From assembly GCA_965658445.1 (NCBI GenBank), contig CBFHSF010000005.1:106258-170257 (forward strand): a stretch of 64,000 bases of DNA, read 5' to 3'. Origin of the DNA: CBFHSF01 sp965658445 (lineage in GTDB: Bacteria; Bacteroidota; Bacteroidia; Flavobacteriales; Schleiferiaceae). Positions 17,578 to 26,584 of this stretch are shown piece after piece (positions within the stretch are counted from its first letter, which is position 1; the number at the start of each line of letters is the position of its first letter). The position numbers and the translations under genes are program-made. The notes beneath the pieces are model-generated. The model worked only from the letters and a program-made list of their open reading frames with translations. It made no database searches and was not told where the DNA came from.

Positions 17578-19422
17578 ATGTGTGGAATTGTAGGTTATTT
17601 AGGTCCTAAGCAAGCCTTTCCAGTCCTTATCAATGGATTGAAAAGACTAGAATACCGAGGATACGACAGTGCCGGTGTTGCTATGTACAACAATGGAGAA
17701 ATCTCTCTTTACAAGAAGAAGGGAAAGGTTTCTAACCTAGAAGAAATTACAAACGTTTCTAACGTTGAAGGCAACGTAGGGATCGCCCATACGCGTTGGG
17801 CAACTCACGGTGAACCCTCTGATATCAATTCTCACCCTCATGTAAGTAACTCGGGGGATTTGGTATTGGTCCACAACGGAATTATTGAAAACTACGCTTC
17901 TTTGAAAGAGGCACTTTCCCAAAGGGGATATACTTTCCAATCAGATACGGATACTGAGGTATTGGTTAATTTGATTGAAGACATCAAGGTCAATGAGGAC
18001 ATTCCTCTGGCAAAAGCGGTAAGAGCTGCACTGAACCAAGTGATTGGTGCCTACGCAATTGTTGTATTTTCAAAGTCTCAACCTGAACAATTGGTTGTGG
18101 CTAGAAAGGGTTCTCCTCTTGTAGTGGGTATTGGAAATGACGAATACTACATCGCTTCTGATGCCACACCTTTCTTGGAGTTTACGAAGAAAGCGGTTTA
18201 TTTGGAAGATGATGAGATGGCTAGCATTGACCTCGAAGGAGGACTCAAGGTTAGATCCATTACCAACAATAAAGAAGTTGACCCATTTATTCACCAGTTG
18301 CAAATGGATTTGGCCTCTATCGAAAAAGGAGGTTACGAGCACTTCATGCTCAAAGAGATTTACGAACAGCCCAAGGCCATTGAGGATACCTTTAGAGGAC
18401 GTCTCCTTCCAGAGAAAGGAATCATTAGAATGTCTGGTCTTAAGAACTACCAAGAGAAGTTTGTAAATGCAGATAGAATCCTGATCATTGGATGTGGTAC
18501 TTCTTGGCATGCCGGAATGGTGGGCGAGTACTTGTTCGAAGACTTGGCACGCGTTCCCGTAGAAGTGGAGTACGCCTCTGAGTTTAGATATAGAAATCCC
18601 ATTATCACAGAAAAGGATGTGGTTATCGCCATTTCTCAATCAGGTGAAACAGCGGATACTTTGGCAGCCATAAAATTGGCAAAGTCTAAGGGCGCTACCA
18701 TTTTTGGAATTTGTAATGTGGTGGGTTCTTCTATTGCTAGGGAAACTCATGCTGGAGCCTACACGCACGCTGGACCTGAGATTGGTGTAGCTTCTACAAA
18801 GGCCTTTACCGCTCAGGTAACCACTCTTTCTCTCCTTGCCATTGAGTTGGGTAGAATGAAAGGGAACCTTTCGGAAAGCCGTTACCGAGAGCTTATCATT
18901 GAGTTGTCTGGTATTCCCGCCAAGATTGAAACTATGTTAAACACGGATGCTCAGATTACTTCTATTTCTGAAAAGTACAAGGACGCTCCTAACTTCCTTT
19001 ACTTAGGTCGTGGATACAACTTCCCCGTAGCACTAGAAGGAGCTCTTAAGCTCAAAGAAATTAGCTACATCCATGCAGAAGGATATCCTGCTGCAGAGAT
19101 GAAGCACGGTCCCATTGCCTTGATTGACGAGAACATGCCAGTAGTAGTAATCGCTCCTAAGAACGGTCAGTACGAGAAGGTAGTTTCCAATATTGAAGAG
19201 GTAAAGGCCAGAGCCGGAAAGATCATCGCCATCGTCAATGAAGGGGATACAGGACTTAAGGGAATTGCCGACCATATCGTGGAAGTGGCTCCTAGCTCTG
19301 AGGTATTCTCTCCGCTATTGACTACTATTCCACTTCAGCTCTTGAGTTACCACATTGCGGTAATGAGAGGATGTAATGTAGATCAGCCTAGAAACTTAGC
19401 AAAGTCGGTTACCGTAGAGTAA
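17578..19422 (+). CDS. glmS: Glutamine-fructose-6-phosphate aminotransferase (isomerizing)
   Basis: 614 aa, full length. Catalytic Cys2 is at the start (MCGIVGYLG), followed by the glutaminase domain with HTRWATHGEPS and a NGIIEN motif. Two SIS domains follow, with GCGTSWHAG, SQSGETADTL and AEMKHGPIALID, ending PRNLAKSVTVE as in the family. It makes glucosamine 6-phosphate for peptidoglycan and LPS. No glmS ribozyme can be recognised: only 7 bases separate it from the DUF4270 gene. Confidence 0.98.
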   Translation: MCGIVGYLGPKQAFPVLINGLKRLEYRGYDSAGVAMYNNGEISLYKKKGKVSNLEEITNVSNVEGNVGIAHTRWATHGEPSDINSHPHVSNSGDLVLVHNGIIENYASLKEALSQRGYTFQSDTDTEVLVNLIEDIKVNEDIPLAKAVRAALNQVIGAYAIVVFSKSQPEQLVVARKGSPLVVGIGNDEYYIASDATPFLEFTKKAVYLEDDEMASIDLEGGLKVRSITNNKEVDPFIHQLQMDLASIEKGGYEHFMLKEIYEQPKAIEDTFRGRLLPEKGIIRMSGLKNYQEKFVNADRILIIGCGTSWHAGMVGEYLFEDLARVPVEVEYASEFRYRNPIITEKDVVIAISQSGETADTLAAIKLAKSKGATIFGICNVVGSSIARETHAGAYTHAGPEIGVASTKAFTAQVTTLSLLAIELGRMKGNLSESRYRELIIELSGIPAKIETMLNTDAQITSISEKYKDAPNFLYLGRGYNFPVALEGALKLKEISYIHAEGYPAAEMKHGPIALIDENMPVVVIAPKNGQYEKVVSNIEEVKARAGKIIAIVNEGDTGLKGIADHIVEVAPSSEVFSPLLTTIPLQLLSYHIAVMRGCNVDQPRNLAKSVTVE

Positions 19423-19450
19423 CTTGCTTTCAAAAGAATCAGATAATAGA

Positions 19451-19481
19451 AAAACCCCGAGGTCATCCTCGGGGTTTTTTA
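19451..19481 (+). terminator. Rho-independent terminator after glmS
   Basis: Perfect 12-bp stem AAAACCCCGAGG, loop TCAT, CCTCGGGGTTTT, followed by further T. It lies 28 bases after the glmS stop and before the convergent pth gene. Confidence 0.93.
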
Positions 19482-19521
19482 TTTGCTTTCTAATTGATGT
19501 CTTTGTTGTTGGGAAAGGCTT

Positions 19522-20085
19522 TTAACCGTTGTATTGGTTCATGGTAGGTCCTAATCCCTGTAGAGCAAAACTCTTAATTCCCTCCACCGATTTTTTGATT
19601 TTCGGTTGAAGAGTCTCCCATTCTTCCTCTGTCCATTTGCCCAAGACAAAGTTCACCTGTTGACCCTTTGGATAATCATTTCCAATGCCAATGCGTAGTC
19701 TCGGATAGTTTGGGGTGTTGAGCTTTACTTGGATGTCCTTGAGTCCGTTGTGTCCACCGTCAGAGCCCTTGGGTTTAAACCTGAGCATTCCCAATGGCAA
19801 GGCAATTTCATCTACGATGACCAAGACGTTTTCAATGGGGATCTTTTCTGATTCCATCCAATACCTCACTGCTTTTCCGCTGAGGTTCATAAAGGTGGTA
19901 GGCTTTATGAGGATGAGCTTTCTGCCCTTTACACTAGTTTCTGCGACGTCTGCGTATCGACCAGGGGCAAAAAAAATATTGGATGCCTCCGCAAAGGCAT
20001 CCAATATATCAAAACCAATATTATGTCGTGTGCGATGGTATTCCGCACCGATGTTTCCCAATCCTACAATTAGGTATTTCCTCAT
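19522..20085 (-). CDS. pth: Peptidyl-tRNA hydrolase
   Basis: 187 aa, normal length. The family signatures are visible: YLIVGLGNIGAEYHRTRHNIGF (start to about residue 24, including the catalytic-type His), KPTTFMNLSG, DEIALPLG and GGHNGLK. The enzyme recycles tRNA from prematurely released peptidyl-tRNA in the cytoplasm. It lies 8 bases after rplY; prs-rplY-pth is a common gene order, so one transcript is likely. Confidence 0.97.
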   Translation of the reverse strand: MRKYLIVGLGNIGAEYHRTRHNIGFDILDAFAEASNIFFAPGRYADVAETSVKGRKLILIKPTTFMNLSGKAVRYWMESEKIPIENVLVIVDEIALPLGMLRFKPKGSDGGHNGLKDIQVKLNTPNYPRLRIGIGNDYPKGQQVNFVLGKWTEEEWETLQPKIKKSVEGIKSFALQGLGPTMNQYNG

Positions 20086-20093
20086 CGGGAAAT

Positions 20094-20723
20094 TTACTCT
20101 GCAGCAGCTTCAGCTGGAGCTTCTACTCCTTCAGCACCTTCTTCAGCACCTTCATCCTCCTCCTCTTCGTCAACAGCGACACGAGAAGTTTTAACAGACA
20201 CGATTACTGCGCTAGGAGCGTTAAGAACGTCTACGTTCTCGCCCAAGTTAACTGCACTTACACGGATAGACTGACCAATTCTCAATTGAGTAATGTCTAG
20301 GTCGATCATGTCAGGAAGGTTCTCTGGAGTCGCTTTCACTTTAAGTGAACGCAAGAAGAACTTCAATTTACCCCCGTTTTTAACCCCGCGAGAAGTTCCA
20401 GAAAGAGTTACTGGAATTACTGCAGTTACAGGCTTTCCTTCGATCAACTCGATCAAGTCCAAGTGAAGGATAGCGTCTGTTGTTGGGTGGAATTGGATAT
20501 CCTGGATGATGGCCTTAACCGTCTTGTCTCCCAAGTTAATTTCAGCCACTTTAAACTCACTAGTAAATACCAAGTGACGCAACTCCATTCTTGGAGCTGA
20601 AAAGTGGATAGGAGCTTCTCCTCCATATACAACGCAGGGAACGTTGCCTTCGCTGCGAAGAGCTTTAGCTTCTTTTGATCCTAGGTTCTCGCGAATTGAA
20701 CCGTTAATTGCAACTGATTTCAT
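20094..20723 (-). CDS. rplY: 50S ribosomal protein L25/general stress protein Ctc
   Basis: 209 aa, the longer two-domain form (CTC type). The N-terminal 5S-rRNA-binding domain includes GKxAK-like ALRSEGNVPCVVYGG and LHLDLIELIEGKP; the C-terminal beta domain is followed by an acidic Glu/Ala tail of about 30 residues (EEEEDEGAEEG onward). It lies between prs and pth on the minus strand, 28 bases after prs. Confidence 0.96.
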   Translation of the reverse strand: MKSVAINGSIRENLGSKEAKALRSEGNVPCVVYGGEAPIHFSAPRMELRHLVFTSEFKVAEINLGDKTVKAIIQDIQFHPTTDAILHLDLIELIEGKPVTAVIPVTLSGTSRGVKNGGKLKFFLRSLKVKATPENLPDMIDLDITQLRIGQSIRVSAVNLGENVDVLNAPSAVIVSVKTSRVAVDEEEEDEGAEEGAEGVEAPAEAAAE

Positions 20724-20751
20724 CTGAATAAAATTAGATTTTAGACTAATA

Positions 20752-21684
20752 TTACATTATAAAATGTCCGCTAATTGACTCGTGCTCGTGAACTCTCTTC
20801 ATCACATCAGCAAAGAGTCCTGCCACTGAGATCACACGGATTTTATTACTTTCTCTCTTGAGTGGAATGGTATCGGTTACCACCAACTCTTCGAGAGCTG
20901 AGTTTTCTATTCTTTCATAAGCCTCTCCTGACAATACAGGGTGCGTACAGTAAGCGCGCACAGACAAGGCTCCCTTCTCCAACAACATATCTGCTGCTTT
21001 AGTCAAGGTACCTGCTGTGTCTACCATGTCATCAAGTAGCACTACATTTTTGCCTTTTACCTCACCAATTACGGTCATACTGCTCACCTCGTTGGCCTTT
21101 TTTCTCTGCTTATAACAGATAACCACATCAGCTCCTAGCTTGTTACCATAGTTGTTGGCTCTCTTTGATCCACCCATGTCTGGAGACGCAATGGTCAAAT
21201 TGTCGAGGTTCAACTTTTGGATGTCTGGCAAGAACAAAGAAGAAACGTAAAGGTGATCTACGGGTACTTCAAAGAAACCTTGAATTTGGTCTGCGTGAAG
21301 GTCCATAGTCATAATACGAGTCGCACCGGCTGCAGTTAACAAGTTGGCTACCAATTTGGCACCAATGGGAACTCTTGGCTTGTCTTTGCGATCTTGTCTA
21401 GCATATCCAAAATAAGGAAGAACGGCTGTAATGTGCTTTGCTGAAGCTCTTTTGGCAGCATCAATCATTTGAAGCATCTCAAATAGGTTGTCCGCTGGAG
21501 GCGTAGTAGACTGAACGATAAATACACGTCCACCTCTTACGGTCTCTTCAAAAGAAGGTTGGAATTCGCCATCGCTAAATTGAAGCATTTGAATCTTTCC
21601 GAGATCCTGTCCGTAAGATTTAGAAATCTTCTGGGCCAAGTCTTCTGTAGCTCTACCTGCAAATATTTTAGCGGTGGGTTTCAT
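20752..21684 (-). CDS. prs: Ribose-phosphate pyrophosphokinase
   Basis: 310 aa from ATG 21684; an upstream in-frame extension of 11 residues is not conserved-looking. Visible signatures are FSDGEF, the flexible-loop YARQDRK, GDxHxxQ-like MDLHADQIQGF, and the PRPP loop VVLLDDMVDTAGTL. The enzyme makes PRPP from ribose 5-phosphate and ATP for nucleotide, His and Trp synthesis. It heads the minus-strand run prs-rplY-pth. Confidence 0.97.
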   Translation of the reverse strand: MKPTAKIFAGRATEDLAQKISKSYGQDLGKIQMLQFSDGEFQPSFEETVRGGRVFIVQSTTPPADNLFEMLQMIDAAKRASAKHITAVLPYFGYARQDRKDKPRVPIGAKLVANLLTAAGATRIMTMDLHADQIQGFFEVPVDHLYVSSLFLPDIQKLNLDNLTIASPDMGGSKRANNYGNKLGADVVICYKQRKKANEVSSMTVIGEVKGKNVVLLDDMVDTAGTLTKAADMLLEKGALSVRAYCTHPVLSGEAYERIENSALEELVVTDTIPLKRESNKIRVISVAGLFADVMKRVHEHESISGHFIM

Positions 21685-21923
21685 CTGTAAAAAATTAATT
21701 TTCAGTCTTCCGTCCAAAACAACTCTTTTTCCTCTTTTGCTCTTCAGAAAAAGTGAAATGTCACTTTAACTTTTTAGCGGTCAATTCAAAGGGTTATTTT
21801 TTTCTTCAGTAAACCTTTGGTTATTACAATTTTAGTTCCTCCCTAAAAAGGGCTGCAAATGTAAACATTAATCTCTAAAATACTAACCGGCAATTGTTGA
21901 AAATTAAAAATATTCTAAAAAAG

Positions 21924-21956
21924 TTTGCACGGTATAGAATTCTTATTCTATTTTCG
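21924..21956 (+). promoter_or_regulatory. Predicted promoter of tRNA-Leu
   Basis: TTTG (21924-21927), a 21-base spacer and TATTTTCG (21949-21956) match the Bacteroidota TTTG-N19-21-TAnnTTTG pattern with one mismatch. The tRNA starts 24 bases after the -7 box. Confidence 0.65.
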
Positions 21957-21980
21957 CGGCCTCTACCAAAGTGAGTGAAT

Positions 21981-22062
21981 GCCCGGGTGGCGGAATTGGT
22001 AGACGCGTTGGATTCAAAATCCAATTTCTTCGGAAGTGCGGGTTCGATTCCCGCCCCGGGTA
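21981..22062 (+). tRNA. tRNA-Leu (CAA anticodon)
   Basis: A cloverleaf can be drawn: acceptor GCCCGGG with CCCGGGT (G1-U72, as in some bacterial tRNA-Leu), D arm with GGTAGAC, anticodon arm TTGGA-TTCAAAA-TCCAA with CAA at 34-36, a long variable arm (TTTCTTCGGAAGT), and a T arm GCGGG-TTCGATT-CCCGC. The long variable arm and A73 fit a leucine tRNA. CCA is not encoded. Confidence 0.96.
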
Positions 22063-22070
22063 CAAATGAG

Positions 22071-22100
22071 AAAGCCAAGTCGAAAGATTTGGCTTTTTTT
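22071..22100 (+). terminator. Terminator after tRNA-Leu
   Basis: Stem AAAGCCAA / TTGGCTTT (8 bp) followed by a T run, 8 bases after the tRNA. Confidence 0.8.
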
Positions 22101-22145
22101 ATGCCCCAAACTCAGCACTGCATGCAGAAAGGTGAGTGGGGGCAT
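22101..22145. repeat. Imperfect inverted repeat after the tRNA terminator
   Basis: ATGCCCCAAACTCA (22101-22114) pairs with TGAGTGGGGGCAT (22133-22145) with one bulge around an 18-base loop that contains the palindrome TGCATGCA-like GCATGC. Its role is unknown. Confidence 0.5.
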
Positions 22146-22189
22146 AAAAAGATCAAGGCACGTAGTGACTTGGTTTTATTTGACGTTGT

Positions 22190-22284
22190 CCGGCAGGGAA
22201 CTATCGAGGCTCGCCGCAGGCGAACGAGATAAATCCCGCCGGAACTCATTCAGGGTTTTGCTTTCCGAACTATCGAGGCTCGCC
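22190..22284. repeat. Palindromic repeat unit with a partial second copy
   Basis: CCGGCAGGGA (22190-22199) pairs with TCCCGCCGG (22234-22242) with one bulged A, enclosing an inner hairpin TCGCC-GCA-GGCGA (22211-22223). The 18-base sequence GAACTATCGAGGCTCGCC occurs at 22198-22215 and again, exact, at 22267-22284, a 69-base period. The second copy lacks the rest of the palindrome. The stretch is non-coding and more GC-rich than its surroundings. It may be a dispersed palindromic element or a decayed insertion next to the tRNA. Confidence 0.6.
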
Positions 22285-22339
22285 CTAAATATTCCTAATT
22301 GCTGATTTTACACAGGTTTTCAAAGGGACATCGATGGGC

Positions 22340-22362
22340 AAAACCTTCCTCGGTTTTTTTAT
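22340..22362 (+). terminator. Terminator-like hairpin before the dCMP deaminase gene
   Basis: AAAACC, loop TTCCTC, GGTTTT, then T run. A transcript starting in the repeat region would end here, so 22148-22360 could be a short non-coding transcript; no promoter for it was found. Confidence 0.5.
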
Positions 22363-22383
22363 TTCATAAGTCTTCTAAAAATC

Positions 22384-22391
22384 TACCTTTG
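22384..22391 (+). promoter_or_regulatory. -7 promoter box for the dCMP deaminase gene
   Basis: TACCTTTG matches TAnnTTTG exactly; TTTC at 22362-22365 is a weak -33 element 18 bases upstream. The TTG start is 17 bases downstream, so the leader would be very short. Confidence 0.55.
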
Positions 22392-22408
22392 TTTTACATT
22401 AGAACACT

Positions 22409-22828
22409 TTGGAAGACAAGCAACTTAAATACGACAGAGCCTATCTGAGAATGGCTCAAGAATGGGCCAAGCTCTCTCATTGTCAGAGAAAGCAAGTAGG
22501 GTCCTTGATAGTAAAAGACCGAATGATTATTTCTGATGGGTACAACGGCACCCCTACGGGTTTTGACAATCAATGTGAAGACGAGGAAGGAAATACTCGT
22601 TGGTACGTTCTGCATGCAGAAGCCAATGCCATAACAAAGGTGGCGGGCTCTACACACTCTTGTAGAGGAGGGACTCTGTACTTAACCCTCTCGCCGTGCA
22701 AAGACTGTAGTAAGTTGATTTACCAATCGGGAATTGTGCGCGTGGTTTACATTAAAGCCTACAAAGACACCTCTGGATTAGAATTTTTAGAAAAGGCCGG
22801 CGTTGAAATTCAACAATTAGATGTGTAA
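22409..22828 (+). CDS. dCMP deaminase family protein
   Basis: 139 aa. Zinc-site motifs of the cytidine/deoxycytidylate deaminase family are clear: HAEAN (about residue 73) and PCKDC (about residue 99). The conserved phrase SDGYNGTPTGF is typical of dCMP deaminases, which feed dUMP for thymidylate synthesis. The start is probably TTG at 22409, because the first in-frame ATG (codon 15) would cut off the conserved QLKYDRAYLRMA start of the domain. The S41 protease gene follows by 56 bases. Confidence 0.92.
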   Translation: MEDKQLKYDRAYLRMAQEWAKLSHCQRKQVGSLIVKDRMIISDGYNGTPTGFDNQCEDEEGNTRWYVLHAEANAITKVAGSTHSCRGGTLYLTLSPCKDCSKLIYQSGIVRVVYIKAYKDTSGLEFLEKAGVEIQQLDV

Positions 22829-22884
22829 AAGCGTTTTCACTTTGCGTTCTTGCTACTTGAACGATTAATATACATCGCTACACC

Positions 22885-24549
22885 ATGAAGAAGATAGGTA
22901 TATACTTGCCCATTGTGATGGGAGTTTGTATTGCTCTGGGAATTTACCTCGGGGTGCGCCTTAATTTTTCTTCTCGACCTGTGGCCTTGCTCAAGGCCGA
23001 TGAAAGGGAACAAAAAGTTAGACAAATCATCAACTACATAGATTATGAATATGTAGACGCTGTAGACACGGACAGTTTGCTGGATCTGACCCTTACGGAC
23101 ATGCTTCACAAACTGGATCCTCACAGTGTGTACATCGCCAATCAGGACGTGCAAAGATCGGAGGAGCGCATTCGCGGAAACTTCGAAGGCATAGGAATTG
23201 AGTTTTTGATTTTTAGGGATACGCTCACCGTGGTGAGAACACTTCCCGGTGGCCCGGCAGAGAAAGCCGATATTCAATCGGGGGATCGCATTGTCGCCGT
23301 TAATGACCAGAACATTACCGGTGAAGATTTCCCACAAGACGACTATACCAATCTACTAAAAGGGCCTTCCGGTTCTAAAGTCTACGTAAACGTCTTTAGG
23401 CCTACGGAGAAAAAGGTAATTAGTGATATTTCCCTTCAGAGAGCACCCATTCCCATTCCCAGTATTGACGCAGCATTTATGCTCAACGATACAGTAGGGT
23501 TTATTCGAATAGAACGCTTTGCCATGCCTACGGCAGAGGAGTTTAGTTCTGCGCTTTACAAACTCAAAAAGAAGGGGATGACCAACTTGGTTTTGGATTT
23601 GCGAGATAACCCGGGAGGATTGCTTTCCGCTTGTGAAGAGATCACCAATGAATTCCTTACCAGCGATCAATTAATTGTATACACTGAGGACCGCAACGGA
23701 GTTAAAGAGTATACCTATGCAGACCGCTCAGGCCAATTCAAAAGGGGATTGGTGTCCATTATTATCAATGAGAACTCCGCATCGGCTTCTGAGATTTTGG
23801 CCGGTGCCCTGCAGGACAATGATCGAGCCACCATCGTGGGAAGGCGTTCTTTTGGCAAGGGCTTGGTTCAGGAGGAAATGAAGCTCTCTGACGGCAGTCG
23901 ATTGCGTTTGACTACTAGCCGCTATTATACTCCAACGGGCCGAAGCATTCAAAAGCCCTACAAAGAAGGAGGGTATGACGCATACATTCAAGAATCTGAT
24001 GCTCGTTATTCCAGTGGAGAAATGTATTCAGAGGACGAAGTCGAGGTCAATGAGGAAGAGCGCTTTGTAACCCCAGGTGGCCGTGTGGTCTACGGGGGTG
24101 GAGGCATCGTTCCTGATTACTACGTTCCCGTGGATACGTCTTACCGTCAGATGGCCTACATGTACCATATTTTTGGGTACTCTCAATTGGATCCCTACGT
24201 TTTTGAGTACGTGGACCGTCAACGAGCGCAGCTCAAGGACAAGTCTTTGGGCGCCATCATTTCAGATACAGCATTTATTGATCAGTTGATTTTGGACTTT
24301 GTTCAAGAAGGCAAAACAGAAGGTACGTTGTCTCAAATGGACAAAGAACACCGCAAAATGCTTGAGACTCGGGTTCGCGCCTTGGTTGCCAAAAATATTT
24401 TGGGAAGTGCTATGTTCTACCAGATTACCTTCCAAGAGGATCCCATGGTTCACAAGGCAGTGGAGAGCTTGGGCAAATGGCCTGCAGCTGAAGTGGACTC
24501 GGAAGATAGCGAGGAAAGCTCCACGTCCAACCTCGCCGAGAATCAATAA
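22885..24549 (+). CDS. S41 family C-terminal processing peptidase
   Basis: 554 aa. An N-terminal hydrophobic segment (YLPIVMGVCIALGIYLGV) acts as signal or anchor. A PDZ domain follows (about residues 95-180, with GGPAEKADIQSGDRI). The catalytic domain has Ser in NSASASEI (about residue 300) and Lys in RRSFGKGLVQ (about residue 326), the Ser/Lys dyad of CtpA/tail-specific proteases. It should work in the periplasm on the C-termini of substrates. The extra ~150 C-terminal residues end in an acidic, Ser-rich tail. Confidence 0.95.
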   Translation: MKKIGIYLPIVMGVCIALGIYLGVRLNFSSRPVALLKADEREQKVRQIINYIDYEYVDAVDTDSLLDLTLTDMLHKLDPHSVYIANQDVQRSEERIRGNFEGIGIEFLIFRDTLTVVRTLPGGPAEKADIQSGDRIVAVNDQNITGEDFPQDDYTNLLKGPSGSKVYVNVFRPTEKKVISDISLQRAPIPIPSIDAAFMLNDTVGFIRIERFAMPTAEEFSSALYKLKKKGMTNLVLDLRDNPGGLLSACEEITNEFLTSDQLIVYTEDRNGVKEYTYADRSGQFKRGLVSIIINENSASASEILAGALQDNDRATIVGRRSFGKGLVQEEMKLSDGSRLRLTTSRYYTPTGRSIQKPYKEGGYDAYIQESDARYSSGEMYSEDEVEVNEEERFVTPGGRVVYGGGGIVPDYYVPVDTSYRQMAYMYHIFGYSQLDPYVFEYVDRQRAQLKDKSLGAIISDTAFIDQLILDFVQEGKTEGTLSQMDKEHRKMLETRVRALVAKNILGSAMFYQITFQEDPMVHKAVESLGKWPAAEVDSEDSEESSTSNLAENQ

Positions 24550-24674
24550 GCCTGGGTCATGCCAAGGTCATAAACCAAAAAAAGCCCAACCCTTAAATTC
24601 AACCGCGAACGGTCTTAGGATTGGACTTTTTGCTTTTCGACTGTGTTGTACTGTCGAAGGCTGAAAAGCGGCTC

Positions 24675-24929
24675 TTAGTGCTTAGCTTCTTCAGTAGCTT
24701 CTTCTGTAACTTCTTCAGTCATTTCTTCGCCTTCAACAACTGTAGAATCCATTTCTTCAGTTACTTCAGCTTCAACTTCTTCAGTAGCTTCTGGAGTAGA
24801 CTCAGCTACTTCGTCAGTGGTGGTTTCTACTGTAGTTTCTTCGTTTGCTACTTCTTCTGTGTTTGCGTTGTTACATGCAACAAATGCTACCGTAGCAAGG
24901 GCAGCAAGAAAAAGATTAACCTTCTTCAT
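24675..24929 (-). CDS. Small acidic lipoprotein
   Basis: 84 aa. MKKVNLFLAALATVAFVAC is a clear lipoprotein signal; the remaining 65 residues are almost entirely E, T, V, A and D, with TEEV and TEEA repeats, a strongly acidic unstructured chain. No domain is recognisable. Similar short acidic lipoproteins occur in Bacteroidota but I know of no function. Its downstream side (24550-24674) contains two imperfect hairpins that could end this gene and the convergent S41 gene. Confidence 0.8.
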   Translation of the reverse strand: MKKVNLFLAALATVAFVACNNANTEEVANEETTVETTTDEVAESTPEATEEVEAEVTEEMDSTVVEGEEMTEEVTEEATEEAKH

Positions 24930-25027
24930 CGTGTAAAAATTTAATTATTGCTTAGGATTACGTCGCTAAAATAAAAAAAAGAAGCATAGTTGCGACCTTT
25001 TTTTTAAATGCAGCAATTTTTTGAAAA

Positions 25028-26569
25028 TCAAGCAATTATATCCTTTAATACGGATGAGATAGACGCTTCATTTCTCAACACTTCCGCTACCTTGTCTACG
25101 GGAATTCTCTCCTGAGTCATGGTGTCTCGGTTTCTGATGGTTACCGTGTTGTCCTCCAGAGAGTCGTGATCAATAGTAATACAGAAGGGCGTTCCCACGG
25201 CGTCTTGGCGGCGGTATCGCTTACCGATAGCGTCTTTTTCGTCGTAGGTAACGCTAAAGTCTAATTTCAGTTCTGCCATGAGTTTTCTCGCCATATCGGG
25301 CAAGCCGTCCTTCTTGGTCAAAGGCAAGATGGCCGCTTTGTAGGGAGCAAGGGCAGCTGGAATCTTCATAACTACACGCGAAGATCCGTCCTCTAATTTT
25401 TCGTCTTCCAAGGCATGAGAAATCATGGCGAGGAACATTCTGTCCAAACCAATAGAGGTCTCCACTACATAGGGTACGTAGTTTTTATTTACCTCTGGGT
25501 CGAAGTATTGAAGCTTCTTGCCCGAGTGCTCTTCATGTGCCTTGAGGTCAAAGTCCGTTCTGGAGTGGATTCCCTCCAATTCTTTGAATCCAAAGGGGAA
25601 TTTAAATTCTATATCCGCAGCGGCGTTTGCGTAATGCGCCAACTTTTCGTGATCGTGGAATCGGTACTGATCTTCCCCGAAACCAAGTGAACGGTGCCAC
25701 TTCATACGAGTTTCTTTCCAGTAGTCGTACCACTTCATTTCCTCACCTGGACGCACAAAGAATTGCATTTCCATTTGTTCGAATTCGCGCATTCTAAAGA
25801 TGAACTGGCGAGCAACGATTTCATTTCTAAAGGCCTTCCCGATTTGTGCAATTCCAAAGGGAATTTTCATTCTTCCCGTCTTCTGAACGTTGGTGAAGTT
25901 CACGAAGATTCCCTGAGCGGTTTCGGGTCTTAGGTACAAGTCCGAAGCGCCTTCTGCTACAGAGCCCATTTTGGTGGCAAACATTAAGTTGAACTGTCTT
26001 ACCTCCGTCCAGTTTTTAGAACCGGAAGCTGGACAGGTGATGCCTTCGTCAATAATGAGTTGTCTTACGTCTTCGAGGTCGCCAGCTTCCATGGACTTTA
26101 CAAAGCGGTCCATGATGGCTTCCATTTTTTCCAAGTAACCCAATACTCTTGGGTTGGTCTTTTTGTACATATCGGCGTCAAAGGATTCGCCAAAGCGCTT
26201 TTCTGCTTTTTTGATTTCCTTTTCTACTTTCTGACGAATCTTTTCTACGTGATCCTCGATGAGAACGTCTGCACGGTATCTCTTTTTAGAGTCCTTGTTG
26301 TCAATCAATGGATCGTTAAAGGCGTCTACGTGACCGGATGCCTTCCACGTTGTAGGGTGCATAAAAATGGCAGAGTCAATCCCCACGATGTTTTCGTGCA
26401 ATTGAACCATGGATTTCCACCAGTATTCCTTGATGTTGTTTTTGAGTAAAACACCGGTCTGACCGTAATCGTACACAGCGCTTAGGCCATCGTAGATTTC
26501 GCTACTCTGAAAAACAAATCCGTACTCTTTGGCGTGGGAGATTACTTTTTTAAATAAATCGTCTGACAT
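25028..26569 (-). CDS. glyS: Glycine-tRNA ligase (alpha2, eukaryote/archaeal-type single chain)
   Basis: 513 aa in one chain, the class II dimeric type rather than the bacterial alpha2beta2 type. Motif 2 is visible in AFRNEIVARQFIFRMREFEQMEMQFF-like sequence (about residues 245-270), motif 3 in ETSIGLDRMFLAM, and YDYGQTGVLLKNN at the N-terminus is typical. The anticodon-binding domain closes the protein. It charges tRNA-Gly. It stands alone, 90 bases from marC. Confidence 0.97.
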   Translation of the reverse strand: MSDDLFKKVISHAKEYGFVFQSSEIYDGLSAVYDYGQTGVLLKNNIKEYWWKSMVQLHENIVGIDSAIFMHPTTWKASGHVDAFNDPLIDNKDSKKRYRADVLIEDHVEKIRQKVEKEIKKAEKRFGESFDADMYKKTNPRVLGYLEKMEAIMDRFVKSMEAGDLEDVRQLIIDEGITCPASGSKNWTEVRQFNLMFATKMGSVAEGASDLYLRPETAQGIFVNFTNVQKTGRMKIPFGIAQIGKAFRNEIVARQFIFRMREFEQMEMQFFVRPGEEMKWYDYWKETRMKWHRSLGFGEDQYRFHDHEKLAHYANAAADIEFKFPFGFKELEGIHSRTDFDLKAHEEHSGKKLQYFDPEVNKNYVPYVVETSIGLDRMFLAMISHALEDEKLEDGSSRVVMKIPAALAPYKAAILPLTKKDGLPDMARKLMAELKLDFSVTYDEKDAIGKRYRRQDAVGTPFCITIDHDSLEDNTVTIRNRDTMTQERIPVDKVAEVLRNEASISSVLKDIIA

Positions 26570-26584
26570 CTGCTATGGTATATT

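Noticed and set aside
18070..18639. 189-codon frame antisense to glmS
   Set aside because: Inside glmS; no recognisable domain, and glmS is certain.
22190..22284. CRISPR-like array after tRNA-Leu
   Set aside because: Only two copies of an 18-base unit, with unlike flanks; no cas genes in the window.
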